The notes beneath the pieces are model-generated. The model searched no databases. It worked only from the letters and a program-made list of their open reading frames with translations, and was not told the DNA's origin. Below, piece after piece: positions 34,664 through 46,477 of a stretch of 64,000 nucleotides of DNA. The stretch is taken from positions 5,766,001-5,830,000 of the forward strand of contig JAGTWJ010000001.1 of NCBI GenBank assembly GCA_020064725.1. Direction: 5' to 3'. Within the stretch, counting starts at the first letter, position 1, and every line of letters begins with the position of its first letter. Source of the stretch: Drechslerella dactyloides. Taxonomy: Eukaryota; Ascomycota; Orbiliomycetes; Orbiliales; Orbiliaceae. The position numbers and the translations under genes were made by a program.

Positions 34664-37002
34664 ATGTCCGTCAGGAAGGCGAATCCAACTGGGATCGCAA
34701 GTCCCCCTTCATCACCTTCAAAGCGCGAAACAAAGCGAGCGCGAGTATTCCACGCCGAGACGGTCGAGAATGATATTGAAGAGAGCCCCGCTAGGCCGAG
34801 GTTACCGCCGGTGCCAGCCTTACCCAGGATCAGCGAATCGAGCTCGAATGATGAACCGCCGCCTTCAAGCTTCGTGGAGGATGACGACTTCAACGGCCTG
34901 GAATCTTCATTACCTCAAGTAGCGGATAATGAAGTTGTCGAGCGTGAGGAATCGAGTGGTCCTCGCAGGTCCAGTATCTACGTGGACGCCTTCAATATCG
35001 CGCTAGACACCGTCCTCAACGACGAAAGCTACCTGTTCGACGAATCTGAGCACGAGATATTCCGGAAATATAGAGATTTGGACTACGAGGCGAAATATCT
35101 GTATGCAGCTATCCCTAGACTGCAATTCCTTCGAAAGAGAAGATAATAATATTTTGATGACACGGCACTAATACCATGAGATCTAGATATATCCGTCTCT
35201 TCCTTCGGAAAACCAATGCCTGGTTTCGGGTGGCAAAGCTGGGATATTTCTACGATATCAAGGATATGCCGACTGCTTGCACCACTCTACAGTCCCCTGA
35301 TCTCGGATTTGCCCAAGATGATACCGAGATCACGTCGCTGGACGATGCTGCAAATCTGCTCACCATCGAAGAGCTGAAGACGATCACCAAAGAAGCAAAA
35401 GTCGCAGGCGGGAATAAAACACAACTTATAGCAGCATTGCGGCGAAGTTGCACAAATCAGGGCAGTCTCGATATCAAAGGTCAACTGAGGGTTACCGTCG
35501 GTGGCGAAAGCAGATATGGCTCGATCAGATCCAAAGAGGTCATCAACAAGATGCTAGGTATCACAGGCCCTTGCATCCGTCTTACCGAACCAGTGTCCAC
35601 GCTCTTCAACCGGGTTCATCTGGTCTTCTACCGTTCAACCGAATGGACAGAGAAATCTTTGACAACGTTAATCCTCGCTCGGATGATGAAGCGCAACTTT
35701 CCCTCATACTTTGTCTGTCGAACTGCCAATATATTCCCCACCCGAGAGGCACTACTCGATTTTGAACATGCCCTCAAGCTCCAGAGCGAAGTCGACGACA
35801 TCCTCGAAAACGGCGTGCCCTCGAAAGAGGACCTACTTCGAGTCATAGAGATAATGGAGTCGGTATATGGTCGCTGGGAACGGCTTTGCGAGGAAGAGAA
35901 ACACAAAACGGATATCGAGGAAATTTACCTGCGACGCTTCTCCGCAGCATGGGTGTACACTCGCATTGTCCACAAGGGAGTCTACGCTATCTCCCGACAC
36001 AAAGACTACGAACGAGAGCGTACCATTCTCCAAGCGCTTCTCTCGCAACGGCTCTTCCACCCCTCGCGACGAGGTGTGTGGTACCAGCGCCTCGCCCTTA
36101 TAGAAGAGCATTACTTCCATGACCAGTATTCAGCGGCGAGCAAACGCACATGGCTCAGAACGGCGCTGAATACATGTGAAAGGGGCCTTCAAGACCCGGA
36201 TACACACATAATATACCACTACGATCTGCAGAAGCGCATCACGAAACTGGAGAAGAAGCTCAACATCGCCATGCGCGAACAGCACGTCTGGGTATGGGCA
36301 CTGCGGAAACCTTCGAATAGAAGTATCACAGGCCACCGGATACATAACGAGGATGGGGCGCCGCCGAAACCAGGCCAAAAAACCATTTGGAAACTCAACT
36401 CCGGTGAAGAAGGCAGCGTGGAGGAAATGTGTCTTGAAAAGTACCGCTCGGAAGGGTGGAAGGGATTCCACTGCGAAGGTGGCATCATTAAGACTATATT
36501 TGCATATCTGATGTTCGATATCCTATTCCTTCCACTGCCGAATATCTTCCAAACAGAGTTTCAGACCTGCCCATTGGATCTACACACCGACTCGTTTTAT
36601 ATATGCCGCATGAGCGAAATCAACCACCGCCTTGTCGAGATCTCGAACGGCGAGGGACCCAGAATTGTGATGGACGTGTGGAAAAAGGAGGTCGAGAGAC
36701 AGACGTGCGTCATTGGCCTCGACTGGAACTTCGAGATCGCGGAGATCTGCGAGGTTATCGAATGCATTGGAGGGGAAGCGCTGAGTGTCATTTGCAAAGT
36801 GCTCTGTCAGGAGTACCAACAGCGGAGTAGCGGGATGCCGGATTTGTTCCTCTGGGATTACAGTCAGAAGAAGGCAAAGTTCGCGGAGGTTAAAAGCGAG
36901 AACGACCGATTGAGTGATACTCAGAGGGTTTGGATTGACGTGCTGACGGGGGCAGGGGTCGAAACAGAACTCTGCGCAGCCATCGATGGTTCGAAGAAGT
37001 AG
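34664..37002 (+). CDS. fan1: FAN1 structure-specific nuclease (VRR-NUC)
   Basis: Two exons, 34664-35100 and 35187-37002, giving 750 aa. The splice (donor GTATGC, branch CTAAT, acceptor TAG) restores the family block KYLYIRLFLRKTNAWFR. FAN1 cuts 5' flaps and unhooks DNA interstrand crosslinks. Order: a disordered Ser/Pro/Glu N-terminus; a SAP-like helix pair (NLLTIEELKTITKEAKV, NKTQLIAALRR); a helical TPR-type middle; and the C-terminal nuclease with GWKGFHCEGGIIKTIFAYL and catalytic blocks SSGMPDLFLWD and KFAEVKSENDRLSDTQRVW, which contain the PD and ExK metal-binding residues. No ubiquitin-binding zinc finger is seen at the N-terminus, as in other fungal FAN1. All catalytic residues appear intact. 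Confidence 0.95.
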
Positions 37003-37565
37003 AATGAGAGCATTGATCATATCCACGGAAGGTGTACGATATTTTAGGATGGCGGGAAGGCCGTTGAGATGTCGATAGGTGAGCAGGCGTTAATTGGCGG
37101 CATTTTGCGCAGCATGGAATCTCCACGAGATCAACATTCTCGAATTGATGTTACTGTACATGTCATTTTCATCAGTATGTATTGTGCAACCAGCTCAAAT
37201 CAATTGAAATCTAGATTACAACAGCACGACGCGTATCACACCTTATCTTATAACCCGGAAATTGTACGCAAAGCTTTCAGCTGCATCGCCAGGTGATCTA
37301 GCTGCATTGACACCGGACTGGAGCCTCCAAACCCCAAAACGCCCATGTGAAGAAAACCCAAAGAAGAATACACAAGATATACCTCTGATCAAAGGAAAGA
37401 GGGTTAAGTATACATGGTATCTGAGCCAAGCGTGAGGCTGACCAAAACAAGGGTTGCCAAATCTGACCCTCGGTGTAGTATTGTATGTTTGCTGCGACCA
37501 AATAGAGAAAATCATGGTCCTCTCTATGTGAATCCACTCCCGTCCTGGAGATCAAAGCTTTCCTC
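37003..37565. other. spacer between convergent FAN1 and Eaf6
   Basis: Expected 3' UTRs of the two genes; no gene seen. Confidence 0.5.
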
Positions 37566-38177
37566 TTATTTATCGCTGTTCTGTCCGGAGAAAGAGATTC
37601 TGACTCGCTTCGGGCCTGGCGTTTCAATCTCAGAATGGCTCTCCGAATCGTCGTCCGCAGCACCGCCTTTCCTCTTCTTTTTGAGAGTGCTCGCCAACTT
37701 TTTCGGCAGTCCACCACTGGTTCCATTCTTAGTGAAACTTGGAGTCGACGATGTTGTTGACTCCGGCGGCACGCTACCCGATGGTGTCCCAGCGTTGCTG
37801 CCTTCCTCGCGGCTCTTCATGTAGCTATAGCTGCTACTCGAAAATATCCGGTCTTGATCGGTGATGTTGGCACGCCGGCGGGCAACAGTACCTTTGATGT
37901 AGTTGTCGAATCCCCTGACAATGTTCCCGTTTTGAGTGTCCTCGAGGTAGGTCGTCTCGTATTTATAGATATGGTCTTCGAGAGTTTCCAGAAGCTTGTC
38001 TGAGTGCTTCTTCTTGGAGATGAGGTCGCGGAGCTGTTTTCGAAGGGTCTCGTACTGGTCCTTCGCGGCCCCAGAGGGGATCGCTGCCGAGGCAGCCGGT
38101 GTCCCAGCGGCGCCCATGTTCTGGTTTGCTTGGCTGGGGTTGTTCGAGAGAGGCGCCCGGATGGGTGCTGGAGGCAT
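37566..38177 (-). CDS. eaf6: Eaf6, NuA4 histone acetyltransferase subunit
   Basis: A single-exon frame of 203 aa from an ATG at 38177. Eaf6 is a small scaffold subunit of the NuA4 (and NuA3) acetyltransferase complexes. After a Pro/Ala-rich start, the family domain is clear: a leucine-heptad helix (YETLRKQLRDLISKKKHSD, KLLETLEDHIYKYETTYL), then GNIVRGFDNYIKG and FSSSSYSYM. The C-terminal 80 residues are disordered with a basic patch (KKLASTLKKKRKGG) and a nuclear-localisation-like GPKRVRI. The gene is divergent from Bub2 with a spacer of 478 bp. Confidence 0.93.
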   Translation of the reverse strand: MPPAPIRAPLSNNPSQANQNMGAAGTPAASAAIPSGAAKDQYETLRKQLRDLISKKKHSDKLLETLEDHIYKYETTYLEDTQNGNIVRGFDNYIKGTVARRRANITDQDRIFSSSSYSYMKSREEGSNAGTPSGSVPPESTTSSTPSFTKNGTSGGLPKKLASTLKKKRKGGAADDDSESHSEIETPGPKRVRISFSGQNSDK

Positions 38178-38655
38178 AGTCCGTCGGGCCTACAGCGTGA
38201 TCATCACGCGGTTGAAAGAGGGGCGCAAGCCAGTATCGAGAGCAGGACGCGGAGAGATTGTGGCGATGCCGGCGCGATGAGGTTGAGATGCCAGAGGATG
38301 GTTGGTGGAAACAAGAAGGTTGAAGCGAAGAGCCCAAGTTATTGTTCCTAGCAAACAGACTTTTAGCCCAGCCTGCTCCCTGCTCGCTTCCCAGCTCGGG
38401 CCAGATCCATCACATCATCACATTCTTTTCGGGCCTCCCTTCCTTCCTTCGAGAACAACCCGGCGCCCTTGCCAACGTCATAGTCACTCCCGTCGCTCCG
38501 ATACCGCGGTACTCTCGCTCGATCGCCAGTCGCCAAACGAGTCGGATTCGGAGTCGTCAGCACATATACTCCTTCGCTCTACGGCCAAAGGAAGAGCTTT
38601 CTCCCCCGGCGGCTACGGCGCCAGCTGGACTGGCAATCTCCCGACGGACCTCAAC
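38178..38655. promoter_or_regulatory. divergent promoter of Eaf6 and Bub2
   Basis: A 478-bp spacer. Open plus-strand frames run through it (38302-39015), but the Bub2 protein most likely starts at the ATG at 38656, so the upstream part is leader sequence. Confidence 0.45.
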
Positions 38656-39911
38656 ATGCCGTCGACCTCTCCTTTGCCCAGGATCCGAGCATCACAGATA
38701 TCCAGCGGTTACTCTTCGACAAGATCACGAGAAAGCAACGGCTCGTCGAGGCCTGGCGTTGACCGCCTGTCCTCTCAGACAGCTGCAAGTAGCCGAACGA
38801 ACGTGACAACCCCGTCAACTTCCGCCGCGACGCCATCCAGGAACAACCATTCCTCAAGTCATCCGATTGCAGTTCTGTTAAGTCATGAGCCGACCAACAT
38901 CGCACAGGCGTTGAAAGAGCTGCGGTATCTTATCCTCACGGAGGGGATACCTGCCGACCCTGATGGCATGGTAGGACGAAGCAACTCCGACCCTTGCTGC
39001 CCAACCACCCGCTAATATGCACTCTCAGTCTTCTTTCCGAATATACATCTGGTCAATCCTCCTCGGTGTCGAACCACTATCCGCGTCGCATTACCTAAAG
39101 CTCGTCCATAAAGGCCCATCCCAATCATACTCCAAAATCCGCGATGACACCTTTCGAACACTCGCCACCGATCCGTTGTTCCACCGGAAAGTCTCCGAAG
39201 CTTCTTTAACGCGTCTACTCAACTGCTATGTTACCTCGCGCGAATACGCGACGAAGACGAAGGATACAAGTCACTATGTTCAGGGCATGAATGTCATTGC
39301 GGCGCCGATAATGTATGCCGCTCGGAGCGAGCATGAAGCCTTCGCCATCTTCCAAACCTTCCTCGTACAGGAGTGTCCCGCATATACAAAGCCAACTTTA
39401 GACGGAGTTCATAAGGGTCTGAGGCTGGTGGATGCCGTGTTGGAAGCGGTAGACGAGGAGCTATTCAGTTTTCTGGCGAGCAAGGGACTGTTAGCAAAAT
39501 TATATGCATTTCCTTGTAGGTTTTCACGTGTTCAACAGAGACCCTCATCCGCACTTAACACTAACACATCGCTGCTGTAGCTGTCATGACTTTCTCGGCA
39601 TGCACACCACCCCTACCCGAAGTCTGCATTCTGTGGGACTTCTTAATCGCATACGGACCATACCTCAACATCATCTGCGTCGTCGCCCAGGTTTTAATGA
39701 TGAAAGATGAACTAATGGAGTTGCAAAGGTACTGCTCAACATTCACTAATAGACAATGCCATCCGCAGACTAACAATTTACTGGCAGTCCGATGAAACAT
39801 CTACGGCACTTTCCACCCTTGAAGGCGAGGGAAGTAATCAGCTCTGTTATGCAACTGATACCTCAGCTTTCCGAAAGCTTGTTCCAGGAAATCGTGGAAC
39901 ATGCAAAATAG
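38656..39911 (+). CDS. bub2: Bub2/Cdc16-type TBC Rab-GAP, mitotic exit / septation checkpoint
   Basis: Exons are 38656-38970, 39029-39515, 39581-39728 and 39788-39911, giving 357 aa; all phases fit. Bub2, with Bfa1/Byr4, is the GTPase-activating protein for Tem1/Spg1 at the spindle pole body, restraining mitotic exit or septation. An N-terminal Ser/Arg-rich region (about 75 residues) precedes the TBC domain. The domain starts IAQALKELRYLILTEGIP, continues FRIYIWSILLGVEP, and carries the arginine finger in KIRDDTFRT (Arg about 148) and the glutamine finger in SHYVQGMN (Gln about 190). C-terminal blocks are EVCILWDFLIAYGPYLNI and SPMKHLRHFPPLKAREV. The assignment to Bub2 rather than another TBC protein rests on overall length and the SHYLKLVHKGPS / YVQGMNVIAAP blocks. 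Confidence 0.85.
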
Positions 39912-41601
39912 AACGATACCAGTTTCATACGGCCTTTTCATATACTTAATTATATTCCTTTGGTATATAGGTCACGGTTTTTTCGGTTTTGGTTTGGTTG
40001 AGCGAGCGAATACGGTTAAAAGTTATAGATATCCCCTCATGTGTTTCGGTTTCCATGTACAATAGATCTCGTCTGTTTCTTTTCCCTCTTTTCTCTTTTT
40101 GGGCATCTACGGGCGTTTTATTTTCGCTGGGGATTCGGTTTTGGACGCATGCATAATATTGGGCGGCTTTATGAAGGAAACGGGGACTTCTGGATTCGGT
40201 AATGGGTTTACGACGTTACTATTATGACGACTAATGAACGAATATGATATTTCTTCTCTCCTCTCTAGATACACCCTTCTATCTTACATACAGGAATATT
40301 CCCTATATTAAATCCAGGTATCCAACATTACACGCATATGTGATGGGAGACTTGCATGGCCATATGGCATCATGCCCTGAGCGAGCTCCATACTGCAGTA
40401 CTGAGGTAATACGAAACATTGACGAATGCGTATGAGTGGACCTCGTATGTCAATGATCTGTTATCTAGGACCATCCGTGTTGAGATTTCAATCGCAGTAT
40501 CCATATTATTTTGCACTCCGATGTCGCAATGAGACTAGCCTTACAGACCTCTGACTCCCTCGGACCCTTACGCATATTCGCATCTATAAGTCCGATATCG
40601 CGATCTGCAATGATCGTTGAGGCCTCGAGCTTGTGGTCAATCCTCGGATGGATGGACATTTCGGAGCGGTTAAGCGGCACAGTTCTCTCATTCACATGAA
40701 ATAGATATCAATGAATGGATTGACGACCTAGGTGCTAGGTCGAGAGCGCCTTCGGTACAAATTGCCATACATGCATAACTTTCGATGAAGTCATCGAATT
40801 TAAGGCTCGGCTGATCAGAACGAAGCTAGCAGTAATCTTTGGTCTCCGTCAGTCAACTCTCTACAGCAGCTCTCATGCATGCATCTCACGCAAAATTTTC
40901 GAAGCTTAAGAGAATCCATGATCAATCAACATGCATGCATGGCTAAAACAAGCTCACCGATAATCCTTCAGATCGCACGTGCAGACCTTGTAGACCATGG
41001 CTTGCTCGTGTGCAGGTCAAATCCAAGCTTCGTATACCCCGCACTTCCAAGCTATAGGTGGAGTTTCCATTCCGTGCTGCTTGTCCGTGGGTCTCAAGTC
41101 TCATAAAATCTGGGGCGCGCTACCGAGCTGCAGTTCCAATTCGACGGGATTAGGGTAGTCACAAGTAAACCCTGTTGATCGGGTCCGGTAGCTATATCTG
41201 ATCATTTCAATGCAAGTACGGGGTGATCATGTCCCAGTCTCGGCATCAGAAGATTTATAGACGGGCTTTTTCTCTTTAATCGTATGTTATCACGCCAACT
41301 TGTGTGTTCTGTGATATGATATTTCGCCTAGTTAGCCGAGGGCGGCGCGCGAGTCTTCGCATGTGAGATGTCTGTGCGCGCGATTCTGCATGAGCATATG
41401 CATGGCGACTCGCGGATGAACACCGCAAGACGTATGTCCATGCGGGATTGATACGCAGTTTTAACAGAAAAGAAGATCGATTGCAGTTGCATATTAGCCA
41501 GCAGCCTATATGTTCTGAGTTATTATGCTGCTACCGACGAGAATTCTGAATACTCGTCCAGGCAAACTTACGCGAGGTAACCTAAGGTCCGGGACCGTCA
41601 G

Positions 41602-42110
41602 ATGCCAGCTCTGCATGCAGAGAATCGGGATGGAAGCATAGATCGAACATTACCCCTGCGGCCGACGAGCATACGTAAACGACCCGATGTCACTTTCGAG
41701 AAGAGGTTCGATCACGGCTTCAACGTGGCGCCAGGATGGTACCGGTACTTGTTCCTCTTACCAACAGATCACCCAGGACGAATGTGCAATATGCGCAATC
41801 CAACATCCCGGAACGTGGTGACAGGACCGTGCCGGCGTTCGTCAAGGACAGAGTCAACGGGCCCGAGCGGTTCGTCCCAACGGTTGGCAAATGGCTGCAC
41901 CTGGACATCTCCGTTACCAACAAGTAACGTAGGCGGGAGTCCGAGTTCTCCAATCAGTGGCCGGATGGTTTATTCGAGCCATTCGTTTCACGTGTTATTG
42001 GCTATGGGTTGATGAGGCCATTCGCCCGAAGCGATGACAAAGAGATAGATGATCCTGTACGGAGCGCGTCGGGAGGATCCAAGGAATGCATACTCTGTAT
42101 GTTGCGGTTC
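41602..42110 (+). pseudogene. possible gene remnant
   Basis: Two overlapping plus frames look like one protein interrupted by a frame change. The first reads KRPDVTFEKRFDHGFNV up to about 41730. The second runs from 41736 (VPVLVPLTNRSPRTNV, then NIPERGDRTVPAFVKD and ERFVPTVGKWLHLDIS) to a TAA at 41925-41927. The same frame then stays open after it (QWPDGLFEPFVSR) to about 42117. No splice pair I tried joins them. I recognise no family; the composition is protein-like. Confidence 0.3.
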
Positions 42111-42317
42111 CGGCCTTAGACATTGCAAAGCCGTACAGTGCGTCCGAATCAATGTCCAACAAAGTGACAGTAATCTCTGACTTGCTGACTAGAGCAGCTC
42201 CGTATAACCGTAGTATTGGTTATATCGTCTTATCAAGCTCGATTGCGAGTATACCCCGGCCGCTCTTAAATAAGGCGTAAGCCGCGGGGAGGCTGGCCCA
42301 CGCCTATCAAGCTGCCC

Positions 42318-42509
42318 GATTTGACGGAAGAACTCGTTAAGCTGTACGATTGTTGCTGCGTCGACGACGAATCTGAATCAGGAGAGCTCGCACACGAATT
42401 GCAACACATCAAACTCCAACAGGGACCGTATGTACCACTGGCAAGTGTCTTCGGAGATGGCCCATCCGCGAGCGAAATACGTGCGTACGAGACTAATCAC
42501 CAATTGGGA
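42318..42509 (+). other. coding-like fragment
   Basis: An open stretch reading LTEELVKLYDCCCVDDES and LASVFGDGPSASEIRAYE, ending at a good splice donor (GTAAGC). It looks like an internal exon, but no matching acceptor or start was found. It may belong to the remnant upstream. Confidence 0.25.
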
Positions 42510-45500
42510 AAGCACCGTAAGCAGCCTTCGTCCCGCGAGATTTTACCCGCCTCTCAAAAGGTGGGGCCCGCAGTGGAGAGATTTCTCTCTTTTATATTGT
42601 TGTGCAACGGAGCCAAGCTTCGAATGAAACGGTGCAGTTCGCCATGAAATTTTATCACAGAGTGTGAAAAATTGATTTTAATTTTCCAGTCGTACTGTCA
42701 CCTTGCATGATGCAGGACCGATCATGGGCGGGCCAGACATGCGGACGCATGGGTACTTATTGCAGCCCACCCACAGAAATTGAAAACTCGCTCGCTCCCA
42801 TTCTTGCACACCGATGAATGGCTGTGGGTCTAGAATGCCCTGTCCAGATCCCGAGCGTCTGCATTGTCTCTTATTCTCCCCTGCGATTCCAGGGACAGGG
42901 TCTCTCAACTCAGCATCATGTCCGATGCATGTTGCAGTGCTCCGTATGGTATCCTGGAAAGGACAGTTAGGCAGACAGTTGCAGTTTCCCCTCGCAGATC
43001 TGGGCTAACGTATTCTCTGGGGAATTCCCGTACGCACTGGGCGCCGATTGACGACAGAATTGCAAGTCGACAGCGAGCAATCGTTTTGGAGATATTGTTC
43101 TGTAGGGACCGGTCCAGTTTGTTCGCATTTGCGATTGTCGACGCTCGCGCCTCGTAGGCGATTTGTCTATGACTTTCTGCAGGATTGATCCTTGAGAAGC
43201 CAGATCCAATGCAAAGGCCTCTGGTTAGTGCAGCTATACGACTATACGAAGAAATAGAATGATTCGAGAGCACGGCTTTAAAAATGTGCCATCTAATAAT
43301 ACCCGCTACGGCTCAGGCCCCACCGTCACCTCGCGAAGATCCACCACGTAAGAGCAGCCTAATTCGGTGCTCAAGTTGTGAAGTTTCGGGTTTGGCGGAA
43401 TCTTCAATCGTTTTTAAACGCACGCACTCTAAAACTATATCCTGCTTACCGCGGTATCAAGGGGCCCGTCAACAGAGTCGCGTGTTAAACATAGGAATAG
43501 CGGAGTTCAGCGCCTCGACATGACCGTCGACAAAGCTGTGCGTCTGGCATGCAGATATATAACGGCAATAGATACTGCGGGCTCCACTCACACCCTGTCG
43601 GCCCGCTCGTTCGTGAACGCTTCGAAAACATTCGATTTCATACCCTAGTTCATCAAATGTCGCAGAAGATGAATGTGCCACCTGCATTAGCTCAGACAAC
43701 AGGCCACAGGCGGTATCAAAAAAAGGCAGTCTGACAAGAACCCAATTTGTATGTGAATTCCGGGTAGAATTGCTCAGAAGTCGGAGATCATCCTCTCCTC
43801 TGTGTTCCTGAAATCGTATTGAGCTATCAATCAAGTATTGCGCTGGGTGAAGGGTACTCGCACATGGGCAGCTTAATTTGGACCCTGATAGCGGTTCAAA
43901 TAGCGGGGCGGCGACCATTGTCCATTTCATCGTATTCCGCACCGCGCAAAGCATTAGAGCGGCAGACGTTAAGGTCTGCGGTGGGCCTGAGCGCAAAAGT
44001 AGTTCTTCCGTACGTCGGTAAATATTTTTAGTCAGTTATAATATGCCCGAGGCGCAGTGCTTTTTTACGACTGTTATCCAATTTCGGGGCAAAAGCTGCC
44101 GATATGCTATCGCGGGCGATCATCTTGCTAGAAGTGTGCAGGATCCGAGGACCCAGAAGCGCTCGAAGCGTTGAAGTGAAGTGGATTTTTCCCGTCGCCG
44201 GCCTTGGTAGAGCACGGGTGCTGTTTCAGGGAGAGTTCTGGAATTCTGAAGTATCAGGCTAAAAGCGATCTGAGGGAACCATTGCCGAGAACATCGTTTG
44301 AAATCCCGGTTTGTCACGAGTAAGGGCTACCTGTCGGAATATTAAAACTTATTCTTCTTCGTATAGACTTTTATTCCAGAATCTGTTACTCAACACGTTT
44401 CGATACCATCTAATTGGTCATTGGCTGTAACGGATGCTAGTGAACGCCGCTTCGTCATTAGGCTCGAGTTTGCTTCGATGAACTCGAAACATGAGCAAAG
44501 AAAGCTCCTGCTATCTGAATACGCCCCCGTATTTAGCGACAGGTGATAATCGATGCTTTTTTTTCGGCGAGCTCACGTTCCCAGATCTCGACGCGTGTGT
44601 AGACGGATGGTGACGCTTCCGATTGGGGTCAATTCGATGCCAGTCGTTTGCGGCTGTCTTGCAGCCGCCGTTTGCCATTGGTTGGCAAGCTCGTTCCTGG
44701 TTCCTGATTCGATGGCTTACATCCTGCCTCTCTGTTTGCCAGGTTTAAGGGATTGCGTTTGCGATGCCCTCCAATATCTAAAAAATCTGACTGGTCGCCT
44801 CCCAATGGATCCGCCAAAGCCCTCATTTCAATCGCAAATCTGGGCGAATCTCGGGAGCTCGACTAGGAGCGTTCTGGACAAGCGAAAGCTGGAGATTTGT
44901 GCAGATGCTGACACAACGGTTATGCGATATGATGCAAACACCTGAATGATTCCTGACGCATTATCCAGACCAAGATTTGAGGTATGGCACAGCCTGAAAA
45001 GAAGAGCACTCCTCCCAGAATAGCTACCCAATCGTTAGTTCATCCTATCGCCCTGGCCGTGATACCCAGTCTGCAGGCATGTTTGCGTCGGTCCTGCATA
45101 TCGGTCATGGGTTAGCTACGTTAGGAGTACCTGCAGTGCGATTTGGAGCGAAGAACGGCGACGGTTATCGGATACCTGCTAAGAGCGGAAGGTACCAATG
45201 AGCAGAGACCGCGTTGCGAAGACAGTTGTCTTGCATTGAGTTTCTCTGCTCGGCCACCCGGCGGTGGCGAGATCGAAAGGCTCCTAGGTAGGTTTTGGTT
45301 GAGGCTACACCAAAAAGCTCAACATCGCCCGGGATCCGATATCGCGATTTTCCGACGCAAGGCACCCGTGGACAACCGATCGAAACCAGAGAGGAAGCTC
45401 GAGTCCGCTCAAGCCGAAGCTCCATTGCTGTGCCGGTCGCGTGTCTCTGATCTCGCTGCTGAACACAGCGCAGTTGGCGTGACTCCCATGCGGGCGGGTA

Positions 45501-46477
45501 TGTCCAGCCAGTCAAAAGGCAAGCAAGCGACTTCATCACCAGTCCGCTGGCCAATCACAACTGCAGCATCCGACTGCGCACCCAAAGCGGCATAGGGTGA
45601 CAAAAGGAGCTGGAGCGGCCGTTGTTGAACCCACGATAGCAGAATCCCGCAGCTGAATTGCACAAGCAAAATCCTGGCACAAAGTGCGACTTTCTCGCTC
45701 AGCCTGCTAGCCTCGATCGTTTAGCTTTGATGGGCCCAATGGCCGCCCGTATTTGTACCTCGCCCTGCGAAATACCTAGTCGAGCGAGCGTAGCATCAGT
45801 GTGCGGTACCAGTACCCCGGACATTACTTTTTCCCATGATATTGGGGTCACCCACCAACCGTCGAACAAGATGAAGCATGGCAAGGATCCTTGGATGTGC
45901 GAAAAAGAGACCTCGATGCCCCCCTGCACGGATGAGCACCCTCGGCGGGTCCTTCCAGACGCTCAGGAGGAGAAAAAGGCAGTTTTCCCAGATTTCTTTT
46001 TCCGCAAGGTTGAGGCCACGCGGGAGTCTTTGGTATATGATGTCGAGACAGCGCCGTTTCGCTCGCTGGTAAGTTCTGGTCCTGCCGATTGAGGCTTTTG
46101 GATCTGTGTATCCGTCACTCTCGACAGATCGAACGACCAAGATTTCGACAATTGCCGGCCTGTCTACTTCCACCACAGGCAGCCGTCACAACGAGGTTGA
46201 GGGATCGAGAGTTTCTGGTGATACGGAAGGGGAATATCATTTGATTGGAGAGAAAGAGGAAGACTGGATGGGAACACCAGCACGGCTCCCCGGCTAGGCT
46301 TCAACACAAAACCGTAATCCAACATTCGAAGGACTTCACGTCGACAGGACTTCGGATTCAACGAGCCTCGGCGTCTACTCCGAGACCAGACGTTGAATAT
46401 AAAATTGCTCCCTCGACGATATTCGATTGGGAGTCCATTCTTCATATACGGCAGTTATAACGGTGCCTTAATTCGCC

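Larger units (their letters stand above)
39912..46477. other. gene-poor interval with coding-like fragments
   Basis: About 6.5 kb with no intact gene. Two copies of CATGCATGCAT occur at 40874-40884 and 40930-40940. Several short frames with protein-like content lie at 41602-42012, 42321-42510, 42905-43273 (minus), 43469-43996 (minus), 45143-45595 and 45658-46176 (both strands). None starts with ATG, splices cleanly and ends in a recognisable domain together. This could be decayed genes, lineage-specific genes with more introns than I could resolve, or chance. Confidence 0.5.
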
